This document shows positions 11,534-24,700 of a stretch of 64,000 nucleotides of DNA, piece after piece (position 1 is the first letter of the stretch; every line of letters begins with the position of its first letter). Made by a program: the position numbers and the translations under genes. The stretch comes from Turritopsis dohrnii (taxonomy: Eukaryota > Cnidaria > Hydrozoa > Anthoathecata > Oceaniidae). The notes under the pieces are model-generated. The model searched no databases, was not told where the DNA came from, and saw nothing but the letters and a program-made list of their open reading frames with translations. The DNA lies in assembly GCA_027922465.2 (NCBI GenBank), contig BQMF02000197.1, positions 248,001-312,000 of the forward strand, written 5' to 3'.

Positions 11534-12751
11534 AATGCGTATGCCCCTTATATAGCATGTACTTGAATACAACATTTCCACCTGTTTTTGCTTAGAAGTT
11601 AATTCTTTTTGGACGGTTCAGGCGATTTAAAGTAGGCAAATGTCTGACGAAGACATTTCAAGGTTTGTATGCAAGGATAGACTTAAATGTGATGACTGGA
11701 GAGTCGTGGAGGAACATTTGGAAAGAGGGAGACTTAATGTTTCAGTTTGACTTAAAGAAAGGTTGAATTTTTGAAGAGCATCAAACTCCCATCACATGGG
11801 ATTTTTATTAGATTTTTCATTAAATGGAAACATTTTCATTATTCTACCGTTTGGTTTAACTTTTGTCCCGTTCATTTGCACTGAAGTAATGCGCTATCTA
11901 GTGAAATATTGGAAGTAAACAGTTTATTAACACGTGCTTTCATTGTAAACAACAAATAAAGCTTATTGAAGCCTCCAATAGATGTTATTTGGTTGGGTGA
12001 AAATGCGGGGAAAAAAATATTTTACTCTCCCTCAGGTAAGAGGTACCTCGATTGTGCTAATCAAGCGATTGAAAACCTATAGTTGTATAGTGGCATAATG
12101 AATTTACTGACTACGAAAATGTGAAGATACCAAATTTCAATTCCCAATTGCCCAATAACAGCAAACGCTGATGCGTCCATTGCCTCATGGGGAAATGAAA
12201 ATAATTACTCATTTCCACCTGTGTGAAACGTCTATGTAGTCCCTCTTTGGAAATCTGCGATGCCTTGCCCGTTAATAGCACATTCAAACTCAATGTGTGT
12301 TTGTCAAATATTACTGCGTTTTCGAAACACCGCCGACTATGTCGACATGGGAAATAACCAACATTCGCTTATCGTTTCTAATAGTTTTTAAAGCCTGGTG
12401 ATTGCATTAAATATAGATTTGTTATGAAAGCATGTTAATTCGCATATACACAAATGTTGTCTTCTTTTGAATCGACACAGTGCTCAATATTTGTTTAAAT
12501 TACAAAGAGAGCTAGATACCATAGGTCAAGAAAAGACGATTTGTTTTATTTACTCAATTAATTTGCCTATATCATATAATATGATTTCACAAATAGGATA
12601 GATTAGTGGGACTGCAGATTCATACCCTGTGTAACACAACGCCGTTGCAACATCAACAGTGACTGGTGTACAGTGCGAGTTTGTATTCGGAGGAATATAT
12701 CAACAGACAACCATGATTGCAAAAAATGGTTGATAGCTTCAACTGGGACTG
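11534..12751. other. intergenic, no gene supported
   Basis: AT-rich. A 60-codon minus-strand frame (12111-12293, starting MSLNVLLTGK) has balanced codons but no partner exon and no recognised family. Nothing else was identified. Confidence 0.4.
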
Positions 12752-13250
12752 AAACCCGGTGTAACCGTAAATAAGTACTCCCCGAAAAAAAGCACTCCCG
12801 CAGTACTTTTTTCCTAGAAAATAATTACTCCCCCAGTACTTATTACCTAGTAAAAATGTACTCCTGTCAAGAAAAAAGTATTCCCTGTGAAGCCATTCCA
12901 TTGAACATTGAAATCCAATTTGGAATGTATGCTTGTTCGTTCTTGTCTAGTTGTGGTCTACTTCGTTGCTACTTATACCTACCATTCCCATTGTTGTTAC
13001 GATAAAACAGATTACAAAAAGAACTTTATTGAAAATCTCCTTTTCAATTTGATCGGACTTGTTTGTATACTTTTTGATACTTCCTTGCGATAAGGGAGTA
13101 CTTATTTCCTGAAGGAGTACTTATTTCCTAGGAAATAATTACTCCCAGGAGTACTTTTTTCCTGGGAAATAATGACTGTGGAGTAATTATTAAAATAAGT
13201 ACTGGGGAGTACTTTTTAAAGGGAGTAGTTTTTTCCGGTGACACCGGTTT
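12752..13250. mobile_element. motif-iterated foldback element 1 (GTACTCCC type)
   Basis: Outer ends are inverted: AAACCCGGTGTAACCG on the left and CGGTGACACCGGTTT on the right. The left arm carries four to five copies of AGTACTCCC(C) or close variants joined by AAATAATT-like spacers. The right arm carries the reverse complement, GGGAGTACTT, at least six times. The core (about 12900-13090) is AT-rich and contains only a 61-codon chance frame. Target duplication was not found. Confidence 0.8.
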
Positions 13251-14761
13251 AAAGAGGAAGGTATCAATAGTAGGATTGCCGATGTCTACTGGATATATAT
13301 AATTTGACCGGTCTTACGCCAGCTTAAAAGGACTGTAGAATTATCTGGATTGCAGATGCCCACCGATTACTTGAACGAGTTGTGTTTGTGGATGATGTTA
13401 TCCAGTGAGTCCAAAGCGTGGTAGCATTGGCAGGATTGCCGAAACTGTCTACCTGATAGTTGTATGAGTGGTGCCAAAAGTTTTGTTTAACTGTTTGATA
13501 ATTTTGCGACCTACAAAGTAAATATAGGAACCAACCACTCTAAAGAAATACACATACTACTTTAGCCTTAAGAAAGATTGGGCTGAGCGTCACTAGTTAA
13601 AATGCTTCTCAGTTGACGAATTGCAGGTGGTTCTATTTTTACTGAGTTTGATTCAAAGTGATGCATCTATTTGTAAAATCAAAAGCTGTTACTATGCCAT
13701 GAAAGTTTACCATAATATTGTCCCACATTAAGGAGATGTTCTTAGATCTGTTCAAGGACAAATGTTTACATCAAAGAAACTTTGGCGGTCGTTTGTGGAG
13801 ATCAGAACAGACAAAGGATGGGTATATTTAGGATAAGAGAAGAGCTTTAATATCCGTGTCAGATATGTCAGGTTTGTAAGGCGGCCATTACTTTTATGAA
13901 TAAGATTCTGAAGATAACTCCACTAAGCACTAAAGATTTGTTTTTGTCGATTAACGCTCCATGTCTAGAAACAGGATTACGAAGAAAATAAGGCTCTACA
14001 TTTTCGTTTGAACAATGTGAATTAGAAATAATTCTTATTACTACCTGGTTGTATTACGATTTCCTATGCGCGGGAAATCTCTATTCATCTTGACTAAAGT
14101 ATTCATCGCAATTTCCGTGCGCAAATTCATGCGGCTACCTTTGATCTTTAACAAATACCTCGCAATCTAGTACATTAAAACAGCTATAAGAAAAAAGTTT
14201 TGGCATCATGGCTGGACAGATAGGTATACAATGTTTTATGTATATATAGATGTAAATATATAATTGCATTAAAACTAACATTAAAGTAAACAGTGTTGCC
14301 ACTGCTGTTTTCTTATCTGGCCGGAAGTAATTTGCTTAGTATAGTGGCTGAATAATTTTGGATTTTAGGGTCTTCAGATCGCTGGAAAGCCCTATCTTGG
14401 ACACCTCTTCATCTTGTAGGGACGATCCATTGAAAGTTTAATTTATTTTTGAACTAAAACAAACAAATTATGCCGCAGAGACGTATTTCATAAAAAAATG
14501 CCCGACAATCTTTTAAAAAATGTGTTCGGAGAAAATTAAATTCCTAGAAAACCATTTGTGGAAGGGAGCATTGTTACAAGCTTGCAACGATTCCCGAAAA
14601 TGGTCTCCTCCAAAGATGGTTTTTTCGGACTTAATCCTGTGCTCTGGCCTACATAAAAAATTGTCAGAAGTCCACGAGGGCCGAAAGGAATAAGCTGAAA
14701 TTCCTCAACGGCCACAGTTTCAGGTCAGGGCTGGAAGAGTGGCAACTTTGAAATATGGCCA
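13251..14761. other. intergenic, nothing recognised
   Basis: AT-rich, without credible exons, repeats or RNA genes. Confidence 0.4.
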
Positions 14762-15050
14762 TGGATCACTAGAATAATTGCTATGGTGCCCTCCAGTGCA
14801 ATCACTGTGACCCGTGGTCGGGTCCCAGTCATGTCACATCTCGATGCTTCACTTTGATGTGTTCAAAGGCAGCGTATCAGGTCACTAGGTGCAATCGAGT
14901 GACTACACGCTGACCTTCGGGCAAGTTGAAGCAATACAACACGCATCTCCGGTGGTATTACTAGTAGTTGTAAGTCAGCGGGCAAGTCTACGGATAGATG
15001 CTCAAGGACTTGAAACTGTCAGTTATTTACTTACTAAATATACTATTTAA
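14762..15050 (+). repeat. SINE-like element, copy 2
   Basis: Same family as 1066-1330: GGTCGGGTCCCAGTCATG (B-box-like), CTACACGCTGACCTTCGGGC, GTCAGCGGGCAAG, then the tail TTATTTACTTACTA. It is better preserved than copy 1 in the B-box region. Confidence 0.55.
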
Positions 15051-15390
15051 GTCAATACAAGGTTTGACAGGGTAACCTCCATAAAATTGGGTTAACGAAG
15101 CTATGTCTATTATAGAGTTGGATATCAATTTGACGATGAAGAAAACGTACGCTCATTATCATCTGGTAAATTCCCTGAACAGATCATAAGATTTGAAGGG
15201 TGCACACAGCAGTTTGATAAATATCTAAGTAAGACTCACTAAAACCCTGAAATAAACGATGATAAAATGGTTACATGTAATTAGCTGCTTATTTGTGGTA
15301 CACGACTGTACCATAACAGCTTTATTGATTATGAAGTAAAACTTGTTGAACTTGTAGATAAAAGAACGACACACAGGTCACATGTCTAGA

Positions 15391-16671
15391 ACTAGCATGT
15401 AGCTTTAGCTAAAAATGCCCCCGCGCTCAAGCATTCCATTTTGTACACACAGCAAGCTATACATTGCAAGCCTATACAACGGAAACAAAAACAAACAAAA
15501 CTTTGTTACTTCTTGTTATCTCTTAGGCCTATGTCACATTGATGCTAATATACCTTTTAAACAGTGTAAATGAGGCTTAACAAGTAATATCAGAAAGTAT
15601 TTGCGACAAACAAAAGAAATGTGTGAACTGAAACATGGATACGTATTTTATAATCAAAGTAAAATTTGTTAAAGAAATTATATAAGAGCCAAAAGAAAAA
15701 AAAAACTTTTTCAAAAAAAAAAAATTAAAGCGAAAAATCCATTAGCAATTTGCGTTTCAAACTTTAATTCAAAACAAAAAATAGCCAACGTTTACATGGA
15801 ATAGCAAGAAAAAAACGTTCAACTGAGCTCTCTTCTCTCATCCCTGCGTTAAAAAATTTCAAGCGAAACACAAGATATTCATCTAATTGCCATGATCACA
15901 CTGTCGGCATCCCAAAATCATCAAAAAATTTTTGCCAACAAAGTTTAATTCCTCGCTCCTGCACTCTCTGGAATTCTTTACCCCAGTATGTTTTTCCTTC
16001 TCATTATAATCTTCAACACTTTAAATGTAATGTCCATCGTCACCTTTCCTCCTTGTACCTCAATACACATTAGTGGTTTTAAACCTTGTATTGACCGACT
16101 AATTAAAAAAAAAAAAAAAAAAAAAAAGGTTTTATTGATCATGATCACTTGTAGAGGACAGTTAAAGAAGAATCAGAATTTGTAATATTTCTTGCATACA
16201 CAGAAATCCAATAAAAATGGCAAGATTCACCAAAAATCAGTGAATTGAATAAAATTTATTGAATGAAAGATTTACAGCCAAAACATATACAAACATAAAA
16301 TGTATGGTTGGCAAAATTTCAGATTTCAAGCTGTGCTTCAAAATCCTTGTTGTTTACTTCACTAAAACTACACAAAAGTAATATAAAAAATGTTTAATTA
16401 ATTTTAGCATACGAACTTTTTAAATAACATAATATAATATAATAATAAATCAGGAAAGAGATACGAAAAAACATTCTGTCTCCCACTTACAGTACCATGC
16501 TTAAAAAAAGATAAGTCAGCTAATAATTCTATTCCACCGTGTAACGTCAACACGAAAGTTGGAGGATGAAGAAGATGATGATGATGATGAAGAACAAAAT
16601 CGGAAACTGACATTCGCCTATCTCGTGAAACTACTATGCCTCCTCGCTCGCTTACGCTCGCTGCGGGGGCA
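15391..16671 (+). mobile_element. dispersed element X, copy 1
   Basis: It begins ACTAGCATGTAGCTTTAGCT followed by TGCCCCCGCGC and ends with CGCTCGCTGCGGGGGCA, so the ends carry short inverted TGCCCCCGC motifs. It contains an A24 run (16105-16128) and a short (GAT)n run near 16574. No conserved protein frame was seen. Partial or full relatives occur five more times between 17.9 and 28 kb on both strands. Confidence 0.7.
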
Positions 16672-17127
16672 ATAATACATATTTATGGAAAACTTATGAC
16701 ACTGTGTATGATAAGGGATTTAAAAAACTCACAAACAACTACAATTCCCAATTCTGCGCATACTTTAACTGCTTTTGACAAATTTACACGTAAAAATTCT
16801 TGACAATTATTTTTTAAACCTTGAAATGCATTATCATTTAAAATTAAAACTAGATGTATCAATTAGATTTTCACCTGTTTCAATTTTAATGGGAAGCGTT
16901 TGAAAAAGTTGAATTTCACATCTGCAAATAGCAATTTCAGAACAAATTTTACTGATAAAACTTTCGCGAATCCTCCAAACACTATACTTTCGGGGGATAA
17001 AACTTTCGCGAATGACAATGAATGAAGAATTTTTTTTGGAATTATTTTAAAAATTCTTAACTTTCTTGGAAAAAAACTATCGAAATGTAAATAGAAATAA
17101 AGTAAAGATTGTCTTACTTCATTTTAG

Positions 17128-17306
17128 AGCGAGTCAGTCATTTCTTCGTACCACCTGCCACTACGACGAAAAAATACAAAAGAAAGAAAATAACTATTTT
17201 TGACCCAGCTTCAAGTGGAAGTAGAGATATTCGTAAAATGTTTTTGGGTGGTAGCAAGAACAGTAAGAAGACACAACCAGAAAATTGTGTAATTATAGAT
17301 GAGTAA
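17128..17306 (+). CDS. possible 3'-terminal exon of an unidentified gene
   Basis: After a CATTTTAG acceptor, 59 codons stay open to TAA at 17304-17306. They encode a basic segment (TKKYKRKKITIFDP), then SRDIRKMFLGGSKNSKK and an acidic end CVIIDE. RDIRKMF loosely resembles PCNA-interacting or zinc-finger-adjacent tails seen in some transposon-encoded proteins (weak). No upstream exon was identified, and 15391-16671 is a mobile element, so it may be a fragment. Confidence 0.35.
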
Positions 17307-17509
17307 CTCACTGTTAATGAATCAAATAGATAAAAAACAAAAATGAAATTGTTCTGTCTTTCTCTCCGACTAACTTTCTGTCGGTAAAGTAGTTCCAGTG
17401 GGCAAAATCATCTTAAAAAGACGTTTGTTGAATAAGTGTAGACACTGGTGTTGGACCAGTTTTTATCATCAGTTTTTTTTTCCGTATCTAATTGAACTGA
17501 TCAGTTCAA

Positions 17510-17740
17510 ACTGGCTATTTAAATGATAATGTATTCCAAACTTAAGAAGGTGTTGTAAAGGCTGAAATACATTATTCATTTAAATGATCAGTTTAAATTG
17601 TTTGAAATAAAAGAAAAAATGATACATTGTGAATTAAATAGAAGTATAGTCCCCGTGGGCAAAACTGTCATAAATAGAGCAATTTAAATAATTCAAACTG
17701 ATCCATTTAAAATGATAATGTATTTCAGCCTTAAGGCTTT
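17510..17740. repeat. nested inverted repeats
   Basis: Three related blocks (17517-17546, 17558-17605, 17680-17736) carry variants of ATTTAAATGATAATGTATT and its complement. The middle block is inverted relative to the outer two. Flanking GTGGGCAAAA occurs at 17380 and 17655 in direct orientation. Probably a decayed foldback unit. Confidence 0.5.
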
Positions 17741-17929
17741 AAATTTAAATTGTACATCAAAAAGTCAACTTTAAGCGTATCAACTCATTAATTATTCATG
17801 ACGAACAAATAAAAAAAATTGGAAATGTGAGTTTATTTTTTTAAAAAGGAATGTGTGTGAAACAGTAGCAAGTAGAAATTTCTTTGTTATAGTTAGAGAG
17901 AAATAATAGAAAGAAAGTAAAACTTTTCT

Positions 17930-18304
17930 AAAAATCAGTGCATTGAATAAAACTTATTGAATGAAAGATTTAGAGCGAAAACATATACAAAAATAAAATG
18001 CATGGTTGGCAAAATTTTAGATTTCAAGCTGTGCTTCAAAATCTTTACCGCTCCTTCACTAAAACAACACAAAAGTAATATGAAAAATTTCAAAGCAATT
18101 TTAGCATACCACCTTCCTAAATAACATAGTATAATATAATATAATATATATTATAATATAATATTTGAAACGAGAAAAAAGTCACAGTTACAGCTAATAA
18201 TTGTATACCACCGCGTAACAGCAACACGAAAAGTTGGAAGATGGTGATGATGAGGAAAAGGATTATGATGATGAACAAAATTGAAGACTGCGCTGCGGGG
18301 GCAA
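17930..18304 (+). mobile_element. dispersed element X, copy 2 (right part only)
   Basis: Corresponds to about 16224-16671 of copy 1: the same AAAATCAGTG..TTGAATAAAA..TTATTGAATGAAAGATTTA text, ending CGCTGCGGGGGCAATG. The left half is missing. Confidence 0.65.
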
Positions 18305-18520
18305 TGAATAATGGAATATACTGAGCATTTGGTATTTCAAACTGTATTGAAGAAGCAGGTTTATCACAGAGATTCCTATCAATAATGGAAAAAAAATCAC
18401 TGTTAGTTTATTTTAGTTGTCAGTAACTACTCAATACATTTCAAATCACCCGGTATCATGAAAAAAACATGTTAAGATCGATTTTGTCTTTTCATTTTTA
18501 TGTTTGTTTAGACATGAAAA

Positions 18521-18707
18521 ATGTCGTTTGTTGTCAATATCGTCATCTTCTGTTGCATTGTGTGGGAAGTGGATTCAACTCATGGTAAGATTTTGTCAAG
18601 CGACTGTTCAATCATGTTCTAAAATATTAAATTTTCATATTATGCGCAATTTTTCTCACCGTCACTATTTGTGTCTATAATCATTCACTCAAACATCCAT
18701 TATGCTT

Positions 18708-18739
<32 letters not shown>

Positions 18740-21700
18740 TGTTACATATTTAGCAGCGTATTAAAACACCATTGGAGTACTACTATTCGTTCTGAAAAGG
18801 CATTTAGCCTATGCCTTATAGTCTGCGAAGGTCCCTTACAAAACAGTGTAAAATGCAACAAAAGAACGGAGGCTAATACTTTTAAAAACTATCAAAACAT
18901 TCTTCATATAACTATTTTCAGATTTTACCACTTATTCACTAAAAACTAGACATTACTCCTATCAAAAACACAATGGAGAACTTCAGCTGCACCCAATTTG
19001 AAGCATAGCTTGATTTTAAAAGTTTGTCTATGGTAACGACTTGTGCTTCAAAGCTCTCTTGCAGTTAATAAAATTCATCGAAGTGGTTCAATGAATCGAA
19101 GTTAAACTTTTTAAAAGCTTTTTATATGTTTTAGTGATTGGTATACGAGGATTTTGTCTACTTTTCCTTGTGTTGCATTAAAGTTAGTTTAAAACACAAT
19201 ATTTCTGATGAATTTTTCACTTTTTCTTTGTTTCTTACATTTTTATCAAAGAAGTTTGTTTTTGACTTTAGGACACCCGTCATAGAGTAAAGTTTTTAAA
19301 ATACCCGTGGTTTCTCCTACTACTACTACTTTAAGTTATGAACGCTTTCGTTGAGCGTTTACATGAGATCGTTGCCGAATTCACATTTTTGGCCAAATTT
19401 TGACTTTCGGTTGACCAATTTTTGCTCCCGTGGCGAGCGTAAGCAAGCGAGGAGGCATAGTATTTTCACGAGATAGGCGAAAGTCAGTTTTTGATTTTGT
19501 TCATTATCATCGTCCAACTGTTCGTGTTGCTGTTACACGATGGTATACAGTTATTAGCTGATTTTTTTCCCGCTTCAAAGCATAGTACTGAAGGTGGGAG
19601 AAAAAATGTTTTTTCGTATCTTTTCCTAATTTATTATTATATTATACTATGTTCTTTAGGAAGATCGTATACTAAAATTGCTTAGACATTTTTCATATTA
19701 TTTATGTGTTGTTTTAGCGAAGGGAACGACAAGGATTTTGAAGCACATCTTGAAATCTGAAGCTGTGCTAGCCATGCATGTTATCTTCGTATATATGATG
19801 TTTTAGCTCTAAATCTTGACTATTTTTTATTTTGAATCAAAGCTTAAAATACTTGAAATGATTTCTAGTGGATTTTTCACTTCAATTTTTTTTTCGAAAA
19901 AGTTTGTTTTTTTTCTTTTGGCTTTTACATAATTTCTTTAATAAATCTAGTTTTAATTATAAAATACGTATCCATGGTTGCAGTTCACACATTTCTTTTG
20001 TTTGTAGCAATACTTTCTGACATTACTTGTTAAGCCTTATTTGCACTTTTTAAAAGATATATTAGCATTAGTGTGACTTATGCCTAAAAGATAGCAAAAA
20101 GTAACAAAAAAGTTTTATGCAAATTTTCAAGTAGATCTACTTGGTTTCCATATTCTTTTTTAGTGTAGCCACCGCTACACTATGCTACAAGATTACACTA
20201 CTCATTAAACAATTCGTTGTATTGTGAAACTTAAATATTTACACTTATGTGATTCTCCGCACGCGCTTTCTTCACTGCACACAGCAGACACCTTGATCTC
20301 GATTTGTATTTGTAATATTGTGTAGCTTGCCATACATAAAAGACTGGCTTTGTTGAAATATTTAGAGTATGTCACTTATCAGGCTCTAATTCAATCAAAA
20401 ACATATTTACAGAATTCCTTAAATTACAAAATATTTGGGCGGAAAGTTTTCTTTTTTAATGTATAGCTTGCTGTGTGTACAAGTTGGAAAACTTGAGCGC
20501 GAGGGAGTTTTTAGTTAAAGCTACATGCTAGTCATAAAAATTTGCACAAAGCACAATTGAAAGGTGGTGATTTGGAATTTCACAATTATGCTTATAAGTT
20601 TGACTAATAAAAAGTTCTTCAAATTTCACAAAATTTTGCACAGGTCACATTTGAAAGGTGTTGATTTCGACTTTGACAGTCATTTTGTCAGATTTGACCA
20701 GAAATGGGCAATTCGATCCAAATTTGGACCAAACTTAGGAAGTTCTGCAATGTTCATAAAAATTTGTACAGAGCACATTGGAAGATGTTGATTTTAAATT
20801 TGCCAGTCGCTCTATTAGTATTAGTATATTAGCGGCTTCTTGTTTTTCTTTCACTCTTACATAGTTTCTTTTTTGCCCCCGCAGCAAGCGTTAGCGAGCG
20901 AAGAGGCATAGTAGTTTCGCGAGATAGGCCAATGTCAGTTTCCGATTTTGTTCTTCATCTTCATCATCATCATCATCATGATCCAACTTTTCGTGTTGAC
21001 GTTACACGGTGGTATACAATTATTAGCTGACTATGCTTTTTTCCCGTTTCAAAGCATGGTACTGTACGTGGGAGACAGAATGTTTGTTCGTATCTCTTCT
21101 TTATTTACTATTATATATATACTATGTTATTTAGGAATTTCCTATGCTAAAATTGCTTAAACATTTTTCATATTACTCTTGCCTTGTTTTAGTGAAGCCA
21201 ACAACAAGGATTTTGAAGCCCAGCTTGAAATCTGAAATTTTGCCAACCAAACGTTACCATATTTTTGTATATGTTTTAGCTCTAAATCTTTCATTTAATA
21301 CATTTTATTCAATGCACTGATTTTTGAGGGATCTTGCCTAATTTTAATTGGATTTTTGTGTATGCAAGAAAGCCATATTACAAAGGGTCATTCTTTGTGT
21401 TTTTCTTGATCATGATCTTGGTCATGATCAATAAAACCTTTTTATATTTTATTCTTGTTTTTTTATGTGAACTTTGGCTTTTTTTTGTTTTGAAACTCAG
21501 ATTTCTTATGAATTTTTTCACTTTAATTTTTTTTTTTGAAAAAGTTTTTTTTTCTTTTGGCTCTTACAGAAGTTCTTTATCGAATCTTATTTTCATTATA
21601 AAATATGTATCCATGGTTTCATAGCAAATACTTTTTGCTATTACTTGTTAAGCCTTATTTACACTTTTCGAAAGGTATGTTAGCATCAGTGTGACTTAGG

Positions 21701-24700
21701 TTTTGTGCAGATTTTCATCTGTTTTAGTTTAGATCTATTTGGTTCCAAGTTGGTTTTAAAATACCGCCACCGCTACACTATGCCACATGGTTACACTACT
21801 CATTAAACTATTTGTTGTATTTTAAAACTTTTTAACCATTGTTTCATATGAACAATTAATTGTTCTTTTAATTGGAAAAAGTTTTATTTTTAATGTAAGT
21901 GAAAAACCGTGAAGACCATCAACGACTTTTCAAATCTGATTTCCCATTTCAAAATGATCATGCTCACAATTTTTCTAATTTTTATTGTGTTTATACAATG
22001 TTATCAAAAGTTTCATCTGGAATTTTTGATCTCCCTAACCCTTGTTTAATGACGTCTAAAACAATGCTTGTTCTTTAAATCACAATTAGCCGATTCAATA
22101 GTTTTTCAATTACCTAGTTTGTCCTGAAATGCAATTCATGCCATCCTATCAACTCTTTGAATGAAGGGGGTTATTTTATGCCTGTTTCGATGCATTAAAA
22201 TTTACAAGTGTTATGACTGGAGTCTTCCCTTGGGACTTTCATCATAATGCAAAGCAGTTTTAAAACAATTTTGAGCGAGTGTTGAGCAGTTTTGAGTTTT
22301 CTTAAGTCTTCCTTTGTCGAAATATTTAAGCATATATGAATGCCATTTATCAAGTCCCAAATCAACCAAAACATTTCTTTTTGTTTCCGCTGTTAATGTA
22401 TAGCTTGCTGTGTGTACAAATTGTAATGCTAGAGCTCGGGGGCACCTTAAGCTAAAGCTACATGCTAGTTTAAGAAAAAACGAAACAAAGAAACACTGAC
22501 ATATAAAAACGGTTACAGCTCACGCATTATGCATGTCTTTTTCTTTTTAATCGATATATTTCCTGCATCCATCAAAATGATTGTTCTTACAGAGAAAGCG
22601 GATGGGATAAAATATATGTTACGGGGATAAATTCGAGGATTATGCATGTTAACCAGTTATTTTACATAATTCCCAATTTATCATATTCCCCTTAACATAT
22701 ACATATATATATATATATATATATATGCATGGTGTTACGCATAGCCCAGCCTTCACCATTGAAACCCATGAAAATTTTTGGTGTAGAGCTGAAACCCCTT
22801 GATCCTGATAGCGCACCACTTGAAGTACCAGAAAAACTTGGGTGGCTATCATGTAACAGTAGAAATTCCCTATTTTTTCGGATTTGTGGAATTGGGTGAA
22901 CTCAAAAAATAGAAGGACAAGTGATTTTTTCAAACATAGTTAAGTGACCCCTCATTTTGTAGGAAATTCAATGCTGATTCACATTCACATTGGAAACAAT
23001 AGTTAAAAATCAAGTTTAATAAATCAAGTCCAATAAATCAAGTCCAATAAGTCAAGTCCAATAAGGCGTAAGAGGGCGCAAACTGAATGGAGAGCATATT
23101 ATTTCTTTGACAAAACATTGTGGCGATAACAAAGTTTATGTCAAAGCAAGTGCATTACAATGTTGGTTGGTCATTAATCGTGCTCACCGTAGTGGTTTTG
23201 CTAAAGATACTAGTTATTCAAGTTGAAATTGAAACGACATGTTGGTAGGTTTTTGTTCGCTACCAAACAGCTCTGTGGAAAGCAGAAAATAACAGACTTC
23301 GTTTGAAATTCCTGAAATAGTTTCTGAAAGCACACATCATTCCTGAATTACTGAGCTTTGGAGTCCCTTACGACGGGCGCTTTGATGAAAGATCGATTCA
23401 ATATTTCCAGACGCGAAAAGAGCTATTCAACGCAACGGTGAATCGACATTTTCCTAATAAAACTCAATGAATACTAGCTTATAACAGTAAATTTCATTTC
23501 ATCTACAACCTTGTACTCAAGATTTGACATGTGTACATGTACACATGTACATCTCGAAAACGTAACGAATAACTAACAAAACTATCAAGTGAACAAGGCA
23601 AGCCATCGTTCAACGTGCAGAACGCGGCCTTATTATATGAAATTGAGGAATCACCTCCAAAATACCTCTTGGAGACACTGGCACTTGAACCTGACACTCA
23701 GCTTCGGCACAATTCGACTACAAGGATGTTTTGACTGAATAACATAGTTTGATGGAATTCTGTCGAGAGAAGAAAATTGACGAGGACAAGATGATAAACA
23801 TCAGTGTAAAAACACTGTCATACATAAAATCATGTTAGAAACAAGCCAGTCCAAAAACTGTAACTTTAACTCGACGCTGCCTAAAAAAAAATAACAATTC
23901 ATTTTCATAATATTGGCATTTGTCAACCAAAACTTATGACAAAACTTTTCAAAAAATAACAAACCTAGCACAGTGTAAAATGGTTTTGCCCAAAAGAAAG
24001 AATGAGAAAGATCTGATGGTGAAGGAGAAGGAGATAGCTGTTGTCATGAAGGAGTTGAAAATTAAGACCAACTTAATTAATTAATTATATATACTAATTG
24101 CAGCCAACCTAAGGTCCAAAGTACGTTCTTCTCCATTCTGTTCTTTAAATGGCAGGTTCTCCGTAACACAATATTGCAGTCAAAATCACACAATGGCAGT
24201 CCCATCTCTTGACATGAAAATCAGCCGATTGGGCAATTATTTGTAATCCAGTTGATTATAATAAGAAAACTGACACGAGGTTGATCAGTGGCGGATCTAG
24301 AGGTATGTCGAAATTTGTGTAGGAGAGCATTAACATAATTTGTGAATTCAATTTATATTACCAATGGGGTTATTTGAACGCTTTTCTTTTATGGTTAGAT
24401 TGCTAACACTCTCCTACACAAATTTCGACATACCTCCAGATCCGCCACTGTTGATGATGAACTTTCACTCGCTTGTGTCGTTGAAGTACAAAAAGTCACT
24501 GCTTTTATTCACCGCATATTTTTCTTATTTTTTTTTTGTCCAGGGCTTGTAGTGATTGGAAAAACTTCCATAAAAGTTAACTAAAGCTAAGACGATCCTA
24601 CGTAATACTCAATTCCTACCTCCTTTAATGTGCATATTATTAACCTAAAATTGTTTTCACCGCCTGGCGATTATGGCGATGAAATATCAAAAATTACCTG

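Noticed and set aside
11124..11558. 144-codon minus-strand frame with (TL)n
   Set aside because: Its first third is translated telomeric repeat. Only the C-terminal part is meaningful and is reported as a Penelope-like remnant.
23503..23697. 64-codon minus-strand frame near a TGTACATG palindrome
   Set aside because: No splice partner or family recognised; probably chance.
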